Assembly (NCBI RefSeq): GCF_000349205.1
Contig: NZ_APHR01000001.1
Coordinates: 1 to 56,966, forward strand
DNA from: Methylophaga lonarensis MPL
GTDB taxonomy: Bacteria; Pseudomonadota; Gammaproteobacteria; Nitrosococcales; Methylophagaceae
Reading direction: 5' to 3'
DNA length: 56,966 nucleotides
The notes under the pieces: generated by a model
What the model was told of the DNA's origin: nothing
The model's input: the letters and a program-made list of their open reading frames with translations, nothing else
Databases searched by the model: none
Position numbers and translations under genes: made by a program
Part shown: piece after piece, positions 45,789 to 56,966 of the stretch
Numbering within the stretch: the first letter of the stretch is position 1
Layout of the letters: each line of letters starts with the position of its first letter

Positions 45789-45795
45789 TACGTAC

Positions 45796-46083
45796 TCACA
45801 GTAAATCCGAATACAAGTCACGCCAATCCGCATTTAACTTCTCAATGAGATTGATCTTCCACTCGCGGCGCCATTTTTTGATCTGTTTTTCCCTGGAAAT
45901 GGCTCCAATCATCGAGTCATGAAGTTCAAAATAGACAAGTTGGTGTAGTCGGTATTTTTGTGTAAACCCCTCTACGACGTTGTTTTTGTGTTCCCATACA
46001 CGCTTGATTAGGTGGCTTGTGACGCCGACATAGAGCGTTCCATTGCGTTTATTTGTCATGATGTAGATGGCTGGTTGTTTCAT
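45796..46083 (-). CDS. GIY-YIG nuclease domain protein
   Basis: A 95-residue single-domain GIY-YIG protein. The name motif appears as AIYIMTNKRNGTLYVGVTS (residues 5-23). It is followed by the conserved Arg in HLIKRVWEHK, the catalytic Glu in ISREKQIKKWRR and the Asn of INLIEKLNADW. The lone domain, related to the UvrC N-domain and homing-type nucleases, has no DNA-binding partner domain. It sits between copies e and f of the 79-bp repeat, with the coding region nearly filling the space. Genes of this type are often seen within such repeats; a role in repeat mobility is inference. Confidence 0.88.
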   Translation of the reverse strand: MKQPAIYIMTNKRNGTLYVGVTSHLIKRVWEHKNNVVEGFTQKYRLHQLVYFELHDSMIGAISREKQIKKWRREWKINLIEKLNADWRDLYSDLL

Positions 46084-46144
46084 TTATGTCCTTATAATTG
46101 AAACTAGGTAGCGATTTGATATTACCGCCAATTTGACACTGTCG

Positions 46145-46209
46145 TCACGGGAGTCTGCAAAGGCCGTGCAGAGATTCCGGACAAACGCTGCGCATTTTCC
46201 GGAATGACG
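46145..46209 (+). repeat. 79-bp dispersed repeat, copy f, left end altered
   Basis: The left palindrome is reduced (CACGGGAGTCTGCAAAGG) while the right half, from GGCCGTGCAGAG to GGAATGACGG, is intact. Confidence 0.85.
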
Positions 46210-46235
46210 GTTCTTCGTCATTCCCGCCCTTATCC

Positions 46236-46314
46236 CGTCATTCTCGCGCATGCGGGAATCTATTGAGGCCGTGCAGAGATTCCGGATAAACGCTGCGCGT
46301 TTTCCGGAATGACG
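46236..46314 (+). repeat. 79-bp dispersed repeat, copy g
   Basis: Complete unit with CGTCATTCTCGCGCATGCGGG and GGAATGACGG ends. Confidence 0.92.
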
Positions 46315-46493
46315 GGGTGGGGGGGCGTTTCCCAGAATGACAACATGGTTGCCGGTTTTCAAAGTGACGGGAAGGAGTTCAACACCTCTCTGGGGGCACA
46401 ACCGCACGGGCAAATTTCCCGCTAGCTACTGAGAAGGACTCTTCCGGCTCTTAGGTTGTCATAATAAGGCGTTAATTGATTCAGGAGTCTGTG

Positions 46494-47021
46494 ATGTATT
46501 CAGTAAAACTTCCAATTGCTATTTTTGCTGCTGCTTTGATGAGCATTGCTATGGTGGCTCAGGCAGAAAGTGCGGATAAACACGCGCATTCCACTTTGGT
46601 ACTTGATATCAAAATTACTGGTGACAGTAGTGTGGCGGGCGATGCTGAGGATAATTTGCTGAAGATTGCCAAGTTCAGTGAACATTTGCGTCAGGAGCTG
46701 CAAGACAAGACACGTTTTGTAGTGATTGATGATGCTGATGACATGGCAAAAGTGGCTGCGGCAGCTGAGAATGAAGATTTACACCGTTGTAATGGCTGCG
46801 AGAGAGCCTTGGCGCGTGAAGTGGGGGCGGGGTATGTGATGCTGCCGAGTGTTTTTAGAATGAGTCATCTGATTTCAACATTGCATATTGAAGTTACTGA
46901 TGCTGAAAGCGGTACGCTGCTGAAACGTAAAGCTTATGATTTTCGAGGCAACACGGATAATGCCTGGGAGCGGGCGATTCGTTACGCAATTCGGGATCTG
47001 GAGCAATGGCAACCTCGGTAA
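46494..47021 (+). CDS. Secreted DUF3280/DUF2380-type protein
   Basis: A 175-residue protein. The ATG at 46494 with AGGAG six bases upstream is chosen. The signal peptide ends AMVAQAES. The mature part shows STLVLDIKITGD, an Arg/Lys-rich LRQELQDKTRFVVID, a CNGC pair, AREVGAGYVMLPSVFRMS and LHIEVTDAESGTLLK, with a helix-rich end. This is the pattern of the DUF3280/DUF2380 group, small periplasmic proteins that resemble TolB/curli-assembly (CsgG-like) folds. Exact function is unknown. It is a single-gene unit, convergent with the Smr-domain gene. Confidence 0.75.
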   Translation: MYSVKLPIAIFAAALMSIAMVAQAESADKHAHSTLVLDIKITGDSSVAGDAEDNLLKIAKFSEHLRQELQDKTRFVVIDDADDMAKVAAAAENEDLHRCNGCERALAREVGAGYVMLPSVFRMSHLISTLHIEVTDAESGTLLKRKAYDFRGNTDNAWERAIRYAIRDLEQWQPR

Positions 47022-47054
47022 GTTGACCGAGTGACGACTCTCGAGCTTTAACCG

Positions 47055-47609
47055 CTAGCTTACATCCTGTTTTCGCCGAAGTAATACATAGAGTGCGCCA
47101 GTGCCGCCATCTTCAATGGTGGCAGAGTGGAAAGCCAGAATGGCGGGATGTTGCCGTAACCACTGGTTCAGGTGGCTTTTCAACACGGGCTTGTGCTCTC
47201 GAGAGCTCCAGCCTTTGCCATGAATCAGCCGCACGCAGCGGATCTGCTGCAGCTGACATTGTTGGATAAAATCTGCCAATGTCATGCGGGCGGCGTCCAG
47301 GGTCAGACCATGCAGATCAAGCTCAGCTTCGAGATGAATGCGTCCTGTTCTGAGCTTGGAAAACAGCCGGTGTTGAACACCTTCTCCCTGATAAGACAGG
47401 GTTTCTTCATTACCCACCAGTTCAGCTTCGACCAGCGTTGAGAACGGATCCTCCAAACGTGGTGTTTGACTGGCCGTGCGCATCAGGCGCACAGATGTTT
47501 TTTGTGGCGTTTCTATCTGCGCCCGGTTTTGACGCAGTGGCTGAGCATCTTTGACTTCTTGTCGAAAAAGCGCAAAGTCATCGTCATTATCGGTTTCGTT
47601 GTCAGCCAT
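47055..47609 (-). CDS. Smr-domain protein (SmrA/YdaL-like DNA endonuclease)
   Basis: A 184-residue protein with a variable, acidic N-terminal half and a C-terminal Smr domain (residues about 95-180). The signature is in LDLHGLTLDAARMTLADF, then CVRLIHGKGWSSREHKPVLKS and the final GGTGALYVLLRRK. This domain is shared with MutS2 and has nicking or RNA/DNA-cleaving activity in studied relatives. It lies on the minus strand, divergent from the thi operon, about 120 bases from the TPP riboswitch. Confidence 0.88.
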   Translation of the reverse strand: MADNETDNDDDFALFRQEVKDAQPLRQNRAQIETPQKTSVRLMRTASQTPRLEDPFSTLVEAELVGNEETLSYQGEGVQHRLFSKLRTGRIHLEAELDLHGLTLDAARMTLADFIQQCQLQQIRCVRLIHGKGWSSREHKPVLKSHLNQWLRQHPAILAFHSATIEDGGTGALYVLLRRKQDVS

Positions 47610-49731
<2,122 letters not shown>

Positions 49732-49736
49732 AGCAG

Positions 49737-50816
49737 ATGCAGCGTTATCTGGTTTTTGGCAGCGGCCTGATTGGTCGTTTGCTGGCCTGGCGGTTGACCA
49801 GGGCGGGACATCAGGTGGATATATTATCCAGTGATGACCGCCTTGGCACCGATAGCGCTGGCTTTATTGCCGCTTCCATGATTGCGCCCTATACCGAGGC
49901 AGTATCTGCCGATAAATCGGTGCTGGAACTAGGCATGCGTTCATATGCCCTATGGCCCGTGTGGTTGTCTGAGTTGTCTGAAAGTATTTTTTTCAACAAC
50001 AAAGGCACCCTGGTGGTGGCGCATCCGGGTGATAAGGCAGAAATGCAGCGCTATCAGCGCCGGGCAGATCATATTGTCGGGACATCGGCATACCAGTCGC
50101 TGGATCGAATCCAGCTTGAGGCTCGTGAACCAGAGCTGGCAGAGCGTTTTCAAGAGGCATTGTTTTTTGCCGATGAAGCCTGTCTTGATAACCGCCAGTT
50201 GTATCAAAAGCTGGGTGAGTTTCTCGAACAGAATTGTCATTGGCAACAAATCACCGCGGTTGAACATCTCAACGAGCAGGTTATTGATGAGCTGTGCCAT
50301 CGCTATTTTTCGACAACATTGACGCACTATGATGCGGTATTGGATTGTCGTGGTAATGGTGCGCGAGCTGATATTGCCGACCTGCGCAGTGTGCGTGGAG
50401 AGGTGATACGAGTCCACGCACCGGCGGTTGATTTGCAGCATTGCATTCGACTGATGCATCCGCGCTATCCCTTCTATCTGGCGCCGCGCCCCAATCATGA
50501 ATATGTCTTGGGTGCGACCGTGATAGAGAGCGCTGACAGATCCGAGTTAAGTGTACGCAGTGGCCTTGAATTGTTGTCGGCGCTTTACAGCCTGCATCCT
50601 GGATTTGCTGAAGCCAGAATTCTCGAGCTGCGAGCGCATTGCCGACCAGCATTGCTTGGACATTTGCCGGAAATTCGCCAGACCTCATGGGGATACCAGT
50701 TGAATGGCTTTTACCGACACGGCTATCTGTTTGGACCGGCGGTGATAGAGCGTTGCCTTGAGTCTCTGGGAATGAAAACACAGCCAATGTTATCGGGAGT
50801 CTGTGATGTCCACTGA
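49737..50816 (+). CDS. thiO: Glycine oxidase ThiO
   Basis: A 359-residue FAD-dependent amine oxidase that makes the dehydroglycine needed for the thiazole ring. The N-terminal dinucleotide fold reads YLVFGSGLIGRLLAWRLTRAGH. Later come DSAGFIAASMIAPYTEA, VLDCRGNGARADIADLRSVRGEVIRV in two pieces and the C-terminal FAD contact LNGFYRHGYLFGPAV. Length matches the ThiO family. It begins 5 bases after thiC and its end overlaps the thiS start by 11 bases. Confidence 0.9.
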   Translation: MQRYLVFGSGLIGRLLAWRLTRAGHQVDILSSDDRLGTDSAGFIAASMIAPYTEAVSADKSVLELGMRSYALWPVWLSELSESIFFNNKGTLVVAHPGDKAEMQRYQRRADHIVGTSAYQSLDRIQLEAREPELAERFQEALFFADEACLDNRQLYQKLGEFLEQNCHWQQITAVEHLNEQVIDELCHRYFSTTLTHYDAVLDCRGNGARADIADLRSVRGEVIRVHAPAVDLQHCIRLMHPRYPFYLAPRPNHEYVLGATVIESADRSELSVRSGLELLSALYSLHPGFAEARILELRAHCRPALLGHLPEIRQTSWGYQLNGFYRHGYLFGPAVIERCLESLGMKTQPMLSGVCDVH

Positions 50817-51033
50817 AGCACAAAAAGCTACAAACACAATTGTTGTGAACGATAAGGCGATTCTGCTGGAGTCACCGGTGTCGTTGACGGAAGCGTTACA
50901 GATGGCGGAGCAAGCAGAGGGTCGTTATGTAGTGGTGTTAAATGACACTATCGTGCCACGCTCCGAACATCAAAGTGCAATGGTGAGGCCCGGAGACAAA
51001 CTGGAAATCATCGCACCGATGAGTGGAGGTTAA
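50806..51033 (+). CDS. thiS: Sulfur carrier protein ThiS
   Basis: A 75-residue ubiquitin-like sulfur carrier. The ATG at 50806 follows GGGAG by six bases; a GTG one codon earlier is also possible. The protein ends in IIAPMSGG, and the C-terminal Gly-Gly becomes the thiocarboxylate that donates sulfur for the thiazole. No thiF is in the operon, so the activating enzyme is encoded elsewhere. Confidence 0.92.
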   Translation: MSTEAQKATNTIVVNDKAILLESPVSLTEALQMAEQAEGRYVVVLNDTIVPRSEHQSAMVRPGDKLEIIAPMSGG

Positions 51034-51034
51034 C

Positions 51035-51835
51035 ATGCAGGCATCTAGCTGGCAGGTTTATGGTCAGACACTGAACAGTCGAATGTTTATCGGCACGGCC
51101 TTGTACTCTTCACCGCAGATCATGCTGGAGGCTATCAAGGCCTCGGGCGCCGAAGTAATTACGGTTTCACTGCGCCGTCAGTCAGCGGAACAGGCGCAAA
51201 GCGGTCAACAGTTTTGGCAGATGATAGAGTCGCTGGGCTGTCACTTACTGCCGAATACGGCGGGTTGTTACAGTGTCAAAGAGGCTGTGAGTACCGCACG
51301 CCTGGCCCGAGAATTGTTTGAAACAGATTGGATAAAGCTGGAGGTTATGGGTGACAGTTATAACTTGCAGCCAGACCCTTTTGCCTTGGTAGAAGCAACG
51401 CGAACACTGATTGCTGAAGGCTTTAAGGTATTCCCATATTGCACCGATGACTTAGTGCTCTGCCAAAGGCTGGCGGATTTGGGCTGTGAAGTGTTGATGC
51501 CCTGGGGCGCACCGATTGGCACCGGACAAGGTTTGCTTAATCCCTATGCGTTAACCACTCTCAGAAAGCGTCTGCCGGAGATGACTTTGCTGGTGGATGC
51601 AGGAATCGGCAAACCGTCTGATGCAGTTCAGGCAATGGAAATGGGCTATGACGGTATATTGTTGAATACTGCGGTAGCGGAAGCGCTTGAACCGGCGGTG
51701 ATGGCCCAGGCTTTTGCGCAAGCGATTAATGCCGGAAGGCTGGCCTATGAGGGTGGCATCATGCCCAAACGAGATAACGCAAAACCCAGTACACCAACAC
51801 TGGATCAACCCATCTGGCAGCAACATGTCAGCTAA
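51035..51835 (+). CDS. thiG: Thiazole synthase ThiG
   Basis: ThiG builds the thiazole phosphate from deoxyxylulose phosphate, dehydroglycine and ThiS-thiocarboxylate. The ATG at 51035 with GGAGG five bases upstream gives 266 residues; an upstream in-frame codon overlaps thiS and lacks a ribosome site. Motifs: [42 protein letters not shown] (the Lys forms the imine), [12 protein letters not shown] and [12 protein letters not shown]. It overlaps thiDE by 11 bases. Confidence 0.94.
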   Translation: MQASSWQVYGQTLNSRMFIGTALYSSPQIMLEAIKASGAEVITVSLRRQSAEQAQSGQQFWQMIESLGCHLLPNTAGCYSVKEAVSTARLARELFETDWIKLEVMGDSYNLQPDPFALVEATRTLIAEGFKVFPYCTDDLVLCQRLADLGCEVLMPWGAPIGTGQGLLNPYALTTLRKRLPEMTLLVDAGIGKPSDAVQAMEMGYDGILLNTAVAEALEPAVMAQAFAQAINAGRLAYEGGIMPKRDNAKPSTPTLDQPIWQQHVS

Positions 51836-53282
51836 ACCGGCTGTTTTATTGATTGGCGGGGTTGACCCACAGGGTTGTGCAGGACTGACAGCGGATATTC
51901 AGACCGTCAGTCATCATGACTGTCATCCCGTACCGTTGGTGACTGCGCTGACCGAACAACGCAGTGACGGTCTGGTGAATCTTGGTGCACTGAGCGCTGA
52001 AGCCTTCCTCACCCAATATGAAAGCTGTGTGGCTGATTTTGATATTGCTGCAATAAAAATCGGCTTGATTCCAGATCGACACATCGCAGATTGCATTGTC
52101 AAAATTGTTGAGCGTCATCAAGTGCCGGTCATTCTTGATCCGGTGCTGGCGGCCAGTAGTGGTGGTTTGTCCATCGAACCCGAGGTCAGCGAAATTATTC
52201 GCAAGCAACTTCTGGGCAAAATCACACTGCTGACACCGAATCTGCCTGAACTCGGACGACTCAGTGCTGAAGTGCAGCCGATGGAGTTGGCGGCGCAACA
52301 GTTGCTCAATGAGGGACTTGCCGCCTGTCTGGTTAAAGGTGGCCATGCTGAAACTGCGTTTGCGACTGACTACTTCAGCAGTGCACAGACAACTTTTTAT
52401 GTGTATCAACCGCGGCTGAAAAATCAGGTGAGGGGCACTGGCTGTGTGTTGGCCAGTAGTATCGCCAGTCAGTTGGCGCTGGGTCATGATCTTCGAGATG
52501 CCATCATCCTGGCTAAAGCATATTTAACCCGTGGCATTCGTGATGCGAATCAGCAAGGGCCCTATCATCTGGTGACGCATCATCGTCATCCTCTGACTAT
52601 CAGCGATATACCCCGCTTGTGTTATCGGGCTGATCTTATCGGCAAGCATTTTGATTTTCCTGCCTGTCCGAAAAATCTTGGCGTTTACCCAGTCGTAGAC
52701 AGTGCAGACTGGGTCGAAAGGCTACTGACAATTGGTGTCAAAACCATTCAACTGCGTATCAAAGACAAAGCAACCGCCAAAACGCGTAGCGAAATCTTTG
52801 ACGCCGTGGCAACCAGCCAACAGCATCATGAGGTTAGTTTTTTTGTCAATGATCACTGGCAGATGGCAATTGAGGCGGGCGCCTATGGTGTTCATCTGGG
52901 ACAGGAAGATCTGCATGATGCCAACTTACTGGAAATTGAACAGTCTGGTTTGAGATTAGGAGTATCGACGCATTCATACTGGGAGTTGGCGCGTGCGCTG
53001 GCGCTTAATCCCAGCTATATCGCACTGGGGCCGGTTTATCCCACTACGAGTAAACAGATGCCGTGGGCGCCGCAGGGTATCGAGCGACTGCAACAGTGGC
53101 AGTCGATACTCGCCGATCAGTACCCATTGGTGGCGATTGGCGGTATTGATGTGCCTCGGGCCAGAATACTCAAGCAGACGGGCGTGAATTCGGTGGCAAT
53201 GATCTCGGCAATTACCCAGGCGGATGATTATCAGTCAGTCACTCGTGAGCTGGTGCATTTGTGGGCCGATCATCATCTGTGA
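51825..53282 (+). CDS. thiD/thiE: Fused HMP-phosphate kinase (ThiD) and thiamine-phosphate synthase (ThiE)
   Basis: A 485-residue fusion. Residues 1-265 are Thi[56 protein letters not shown] and [17 protein letters not shown]. Residues 285-485 are Thi[59 protein letters not shown] read in pieces, [13 protein letters not shown] and [13 protein letters not shown]. The ATG at 51825 overlaps the end of thiG; a longer reading from 51714 is not a real start. The fusion couples the last two phosphate steps of thiamine synthesis. Confidence 0.94.
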   Translation: MSAKPAVLLIGGVDPQGCAGLTADIQTVSHHDCHPVPLVTALTEQRSDGLVNLGALSAEAFLTQYESCVADFDIAAIKIGLIPDRHIADCIVKIVERHQVPVILDPVLAASSGGLSIEPEVSEIIRKQLLGKITLLTPNLPELGRLSAEVQPMELAAQQLLNEGLAACLVKGGHAETAFATDYFSSAQTTFYVYQPRLKNQVRGTGCVLASSIASQLALGHDLRDAIILAKAYLTRGIRDANQQGPYHLVTHHRHPLTISDIPRLCYRADLIGKHFDFPACPKNLGVYPVVDSADWVERLLTIGVKTIQLRIKDKATAKTRSEIFDAVATSQQHHEVSFFVNDHWQMAIEAGAYGVHLGQEDLHDANLLEIEQSGLRLGVSTHSYWELARALALNPSYIALGPVYPTTSKQMPWAPQGIERLQQWQSILADQYPLVAIGGIDVPRARILKQTGVNSVAMISAITQADDYQSVTRELVHLWADHHL

Positions 53283-53308
53283 TGATTTCTGACTCCAGAG
53301 CCCGGATT

Positions 53309-53824
53309 TCAGTAATGTATCAGACTGTTTAACGAGTAACTTTCGAGTTGTTTGCGTCCATTGAGTGGCATGATTTCCAGCAGAAAACTACAGCCGACAA
53401 TCTCACCGCCAAGTTGTTCGACAAGTTGGCAACTGGCTCGCGCTGTACCGCCGGTGGCCAAAACATCATCAATCAACAATATTTTGTCGCCTGCGTTAAT
53501 GGCATCAAGGTGAACTTCCAGCGTCGCAGAACCATACTCAAGCTGATAGTCTACCTTTCCGACCTGGTGAGGCAGTTTGCCGGGTTTTCTGAGCGGGATG
53601 AAACCTACGCCCAGCTCCCAGGCAGCCAGGCTGCCAAAAATAAAACCACGTGCTTCCATGCCCGCAACGGCCGTGATGTTGCCATCACGAAAAGGATCGA
53701 CCATTGCCTGAACTGCTTGCTGTAACAGTGCATGATCGGCCAGCAAGGGCGTGATGTCTCGGAAGGTGACACCGGCTTGAGGAAAGTTTTCGATATCGCG
53801 AATTTTGCTTTTCAGAGTATTCAT
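53309..53824 (-). CDS. apt: Adenine phosphoribosyltransferase
   Basis: Apt salvages adenine to AMP using PRPP. The 171-residue protein has DIENFPQAGVTFRDITPLL, AGMEARGFIFGS, RKPGKLPHQV and the PRPP loop KILLIDDVLATGGTA (residues about 115-129). Length fits the family. It is convergent with the thi operon, with only 26 bases between the two stop codons. Confidence 0.94.
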   Translation of the reverse strand: MNTLKSKIRDIENFPQAGVTFRDITPLLADHALLQQAVQAMVDPFRDGNITAVAGMEARGFIFGSLAAWELGVGFIPLRKPGKLPHQVGKVDYQLEYGSATLEVHLDAINAGDKILLIDDVLATGGTARASCQLVEQLGGEIVGCSFLLEIMPLNGRKQLESYSLNSLIHY

Positions 53825-53952
53825 GCATGCTCGTTGAGATGGCGGTGGACGAAAGCTATTATAGCTTGCGACTGTTTATGATCGGTTGTTCTTTCACAGT
53901 CGTTGCTGTGAGAGATTAACTGACCCTAGTTAAATCCGGAGATAATCTGATT

Positions 53953-54603
53953 GTGAAATTTTCCATTAGAAAAGGCTTTACCGTATTGCTGACACCGTTG
54001 TTACTGACGGCTTGTTTCAGTTTTGGCGGTGGTGAAGAAAAACAGACTGTCGACAGTCAACAACCCAGGTTTTATGTCATGGATGTTGATCGGGGAAGTG
54101 TCAGTCCTCAGCAGGCGGTTGAACGCATTCTTTATCTGGCTGATATTTCTGTCAGCCCCCAGTTTGCGGGCAATACTCTGATGCTGCGTGTTGGTGATCA
54201 AGAATACGCTGCACAAGCAGGCCATGAATTTATTATCGATCCTCAGACGATGCTGGGTTCGCAACTGGAACGCTGGTTGCAAAAAACCGGTTTGTTTTCA
54301 AGAGTCATTCGTCAACCCAGTGACTCAGCTGACATGGTGATGGACGTTACCCTGACTGCTTTGTATGGTGAGAAACGTCAGCAGTTTTCTCCTGAGGCAG
54401 TCATTGAGATGCAGTTCTTTTTAAGCAGCAATACCGAGTCTGCCCGAAGACTGTTGTTCCAGACCGGCTTTCGTGTCGAGGTCGATATTGACGAAACCAC
54501 GCCTGGCAAGACTGTTACCGGCCTGCAGCATGGCCTTGAAGAGATTCTGGTCGCATTGGAGCAGGATTTGAGCGATTATTTTTCCAGAGTGGATGCTCCC
54601 TAG
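53953..54603 (+). CDS. ABC-transport auxiliary lipoprotein (PqiC/YmbA-like)
   Basis: A 216-residue lipoprotein with a GTG start at 53953. The signal peptide ends LLLTACFS, with the lipidated Cys near residue 23. The body matches the ABC_trans_aux/DUF330 fold: PRFYVMDVDRGS, RILYLADISVSPQFAGNTLMLRVGDQEYA in two pieces, LGSQLERWLQKTGLFSRVI, and a C-terminal amphipathic helix LEEILVALEQDLSDYF. PqiC-type proteins work with MCE proteins and an ABC transporter in lipid transport; here none of those genes is nearby. It precedes gyrA by 84 bases. Confidence 0.82.
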   Translation: MKFSIRKGFTVLLTPLLLTACFSFGGGEEKQTVDSQQPRFYVMDVDRGSVSPQQAVERILYLADISVSPQFAGNTLMLRVGDQEYAAQAGHEFIIDPQTMLGSQLERWLQKTGLFSRVIRQPSDSADMVMDVTLTALYGEKRQQFSPEAVIEMQFFLSSNTESARRLLFQTGFRVEVDIDETTPGKTVTGLQHGLEEILVALEQDLSDYFSRVDAP

Positions 54604-54687
54604 TATACCCCTGATAAAGGTGCAGGAAATCGACGATAGTGCTATTATTGACGATTTCGTGACACCTATTATTTTTGGAAACAAAAA

Positions 54688-56966
54688 ATGAGTGAAATTG
54701 CGCTGGAACTGGACTCCATTAGTATAGAAGAGGAGATGAAGCAATCCTACCTCGACTACGCAATGAGTGTCATTGTGGGTCGGGCTCTGCCAGATGTTCG
54801 TGATGGTCTAAAACCTGTACACCGTCGTGTGCTTTACGCGATGCGTGAGCTGGGTAATAGCTGGAACAGTCCTTATAAAAAATCAGCGCGTATTGTCGGT
54901 GATGTCATCGGTAAATATCACCCGCATGGCGATACCGCGGTCTATGACACCATGGTTCGGATGGCGCAGCCATTTTCGATGCGCTACATGCTGGTCGATG
55001 GTCAAGGTAACTTCGGTTCTGTCGATGGTGATCCACCTGCCGCGATGCGTTACACCGAAGTTCGCATGGCAAAAATTGCCCATGAAATGCTGGCAGATCT
55101 TGAAAAAGAAACCGTCGACTTCATTCCCAACTATGACGAATCAGAATCTGAACCGGCAGTGTTACCGACGCGGTTCCCTGCATTGCTGGTCAACGGCTCA
55201 TCAGGTATTGCGGTCGGTATGGCGACCAATATTCCGCCACATAACCTGACAGAAATTCTCAATGCCTGTGTCGCAATGATCGATCAGCCAAGCATCAGCG
55301 TTGGTGAGTTGATGCAGCATGTGCCCGGACCTGATTTTCCGACTTCTGCCATCATCAACGGTGCCAGAGGCATTGCTGAGGCATACCAGACTGGTCGAGG
55401 CCGAGTGCACATTCGGGCCCGAGCTGACATTGAAACCAACGATGCCACGGGTCAGCAAAGCATTGTGGTTAAAGAACTGCCTTATCAGGTCAACAAGGCA
55501 CGTCTGCTGGAAAAAATCGCTGAACTGGTTAAAGACAAGAAAATAGAAGGCATTTCCGCACTGCGTGATGAGTCCGACAAGGATGGCATGCGCATGGTCA
55601 TCGTGCTGAAACGTGGCGAAGTACCGGAAGTTGTCCTGAACAATCTGTACCAGCAAACACAAATGCAAACCGTGTTTGGCATCAATATGGTGGCGATTGT
55701 CGATGGTCAGCCAAGAACGCTGAATCTGAAACAAATTCTCGAGGCCTTTATTCGTCATCGTCGCGAAGTGGTGACACGCCGTTCGATTTTTGAATTGCGT
55801 AAAGCCAGAGAACGTGCCCACATTCTGGAAGGTTTAGCGACAGCACTGGCCAATATTGATGAAGTGATCGAGCTCATCAAGGCGTCGCCAAGTCCGGCAG
55901 AAGCCAAGCAGGAATTGTTAAGCCGTGGTTGGCGTAGCGAGATGATTCTTGAGATGCTCGGTGCTGCTGGCGCTGAAGCTTCACGCCCTGAAGATCTGGC
56001 TGCTGAATTTGGTCTGGTGCAAGGGCAGTATCATCTGTCACCAGTTCAGGCTCAAGCCATCCTTGATATGCGTTTGCATCGCCTGACCGGTCTTGAGCAA
56101 GACAAAATTCTGCAGGAATACCGTGAAGTACTGGATCAAATTGCAGAATTGCTGGCAATTTTGAGTGATCCGGAAAACCTGATGGCGGTGATTCGTAAAG
56201 AGCTGGTCGCCATCAATGACGAATACGGTGATGCGCGCCGTACTGAAATTCTTGATGTGCATCTGGATCTGACACTGGAAGATTTGATCACCGAAGAAGA
56301 AATGGTGGTCACGCTGTCGCACGCTGGCTATGCCAAGATTCAGCAGCTGGATACCTATCAGGCACAGCGACGCGGCGGCAAAGGCAAATCCGCTACTTCG
56401 ATGAAAGATGAAGACTTTATCGAACATCTGTTTATCGCCAACACTCACGATACCTTGTTGTGCTTCTCCAGCGCTGGCAAGGTTTACTGGAAAAAAGTCT
56501 ACGAACTACCGCAAGGTGGTCGCAGTGCTCGAGGCAAGCCTATTGTTAACTTATTACCTCTCGACGAAGGTGAACGTATCAATGCGGTATTGCCGATTCG
56601 CGAGTTTGAAGCCGACAAGTTTATTTTCATGGCAACCGCTTCTGGCACTGTGAAGAAAACACCGCTGGTTGATTACTCGCGGCCTCGTGCTAACGGCATT
56701 ATCGCAGTTGATCTGAAAGATGATGATCTACTGGTGGGTGTGGCGCTGACAGATGGTGCATCAGATGTCATGTTGTTCAGCAGCAACGGCAAAGTGATTC
56801 GTTTCCCGGAAACGGATGTGCGTTCGATGGGCCGTGTATCTCGTGGCGTTCGTGGTATGCGCATCAGTGATAGTGAACGCATCATTTCACTGATTATCGC
56901 CCAGCCCGATGGCGCCATTCTGACCGCCACAGAGTTTGGTTACGGAAAACGAACCAACCTTGAAGA
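54688..56966 (+). CDS. gyrA: DNA gyrase subunit A, 3' partial
   Basis: GyrA forms the breakage-reunion core of DNA gyrase. The window covers about 759 residues from the ATG at 54688; the end is outside. The active-site Tyr is residue 122 in AAMRYTE. The quinolone-resistance region reads [13 protein letters not shown], with Thr at position 83 and Asp at 87 in E. coli numbering. Thr83 is the natural residue in several bacteria. The beta-propeller C-terminal domain begins near residue 520, with the gyrase-box-like QRRGGKG stretch (residues 564-570). The frame is intact throughout. Confidence 0.97.
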   Translation, partial: MSEIALELDSISIEEEMKQSYLDYAMSVIVGRALPDVRDGLKPVHRRVLYAMRELGNSWNSPYKKSARIVGDVIGKYHPHGDTAVYDTMVRMAQPFSMRYMLVDGQGNFGSVDGDPPAAMRYTEVRMAKIAHEMLADLEKETVDFIPNYDESESEPAVLPTRFPALLVNGSSGIAVGMATNIPPHNLTEILNACVAMIDQPSISVGELMQHVPGPDFPTSAIINGARGIAEAYQTGRGRVHIRARADIETNDATGQQSIVVKELPYQVNKARLLEKIAELVKDKKIEGISALRDESDKDGMRMVIVLKRGEVPEVVLNNLYQQTQMQTVFGINMVAIVDGQPRTLNLKQILEAFIRHRREVVTRRSIFELRKARERAHILEGLATALANIDEVIELIKASPSPAEAKQELLSRGWRSEMILEMLGAAGAEASRPEDLAAEFGLVQGQYHLSPVQAQAILDMRLHRLTGLEQDKILQEYREVLDQIAELLAILSDPENLMAVIRKELVAINDEYGDARRTEILDVHLDLTLEDLITEEEMVVTLSHAGYAKIQQLDTYQAQRRGGKGKSATSMKDEDFIEHLFIANTHDTLLCFSSAGKVYWKKVYELPQGGRSARGKPIVNLLPLDEGERINAVLPIREFEADKFIFMATASGTVKKTPLVDYSRPRANGIIAVDLKDDDLLVGVALTDGASDVMLFSSNGKVIRFPETDVRSMGRVSRGVRGMRISDSERIISLIIAQPDGAILTATEFGYGKRTNLE

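Larger units (their letters stand above)
45088..45795 (+). other. Repeat field upstream of the GIY-YIG gene
   Basis: No gene is seen. Five 79-bp units lie here (starting 45196, 45301, 45450, 45557 and 45706), separated alternately by about 26 and 70 bases of also-repeated spacer. The block of two units and two spacers recurs with a period of about 255 bases. The fifth unit is degenerate at its end. Confidence 0.85.
46084..46493 (+). other. Repeat-containing intergenic region after the GIY-YIG gene
   Basis: Holds copies f and g of the 79-bp unit. After 46315 there are about 170 bases of non-repeated sequence that likely contain the promoter of the gene at 46494; AGGAG at 46483-46487 is its ribosome site. 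A start further upstream would need ATT. Confidence 0.7.

Noticed and set aside
45196-46314. CRISPR array
   Set aside because: Units are 79 bp with complementary ends, the spacers themselves are repeated, and no cas genes are present.
54688-56966. Quinolone-resistance mutation in gyrA (Thr at position 83)
   Set aside because: Thr83 is the wild-type residue in several gammaproteobacteria, and Asp87 is unchanged; no resistance can be claimed.

Overview
The window is a gammaproteobacterial chromosome segment. It shows dapA-bamC and purC in the usual proteobacterial style, a TPP-riboswitch-controlled thi operon with a ThiD-ThiE fusion, the moaA/fdhD pair, and gyrA. The VPLPA-CTERM/exosortase system, the formate dehydrogenase accessory gene and the moderate GC content suggest a Thiotrichales/Methylophaga-like methylotroph. 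That placement is inference from general knowledge; no 16S gene is present.

Layout. (1) 1-3243: housekeeping block dapA (5' end outside the window), bamC, an MBL-fold hydrolase, purC. (2) 3478-8214: first part of an exopolysaccharide (EPS) locus, with galE, manC, an undecaprenyl-phosphate sugar phosphotransferase, then a c-di-GMP-I (GEMM) riboswitch-like leader in front of a small secreted VPLPA-CTERM protein. (3) 8215-9534: about 1.3 kb of repeats (173-bp tandem array, 79-bp palindromic-ended units, 20-bp minisatellite). (4) 9535-41954: core of an exosortase-associated EPS locus. It holds a short export protein, an outer-membrane beta-barrel, a Wzz-like chain-length protein, a tyrosine autokinase, an ExeA-like ATPase, a secreted beta-helix protein, a pyruvyl transferase, a Wzx flippase, many glycosyltransferases, an epimerase, a Wzy/ligase-type protein, an NRPS-like adenylation-carrier-thioesterase protein, an acetyltransferase, a GT-C enzyme, a HAD-UbiA fusion with a mini-transporter, a WecG-STAS fusion, an exosortase fused to EpsI, and a TPR lipoprotein. 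(5) 42065-45087: tRNA-Ser(TGA), a YccA/Bax-inhibitor protein, a DUF2892 protein, moaA, fdhD. (6) 45088-46493: a second repeat field with seven copies of the 79-bp unit around a GIY-YIG nuclease gene. (7) 46494-53824: a small secreted protein, an Smr-domain protein, the TPP riboswitch and thiC-thiO-thiS-thiG-thiDE, then apt. (8) 53953-end: an ABC-auxiliary lipoprotein and gyrA (3' end outside the window).

How the genes work together. GalE and ManC supply nucleotide sugars and the phosphotransferase starts the repeat unit on undecaprenyl phosphate. The glycosyltransferases, pyruvyl transferase and acetyltransferase build and decorate it. Wzx flips it, the Wzy-like protein polymerises it, and the Wzz/kinase/export protein/beta-barrel set controls length and secretion. 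The exosortase would process the VPLPA-CTERM protein, whose leader suggests control by c-di-GMP.

Five genes (dapA, the phosphotransferase, the Wzy-like protein, one GT2, the exosortase) each carry one single-base frameshift. Because dapA is among them, and because the shifts lie in short runs, sequencing or assembly indels are the simplest explanation. Real inactivation or phase variation cannot be excluded from sequence alone.
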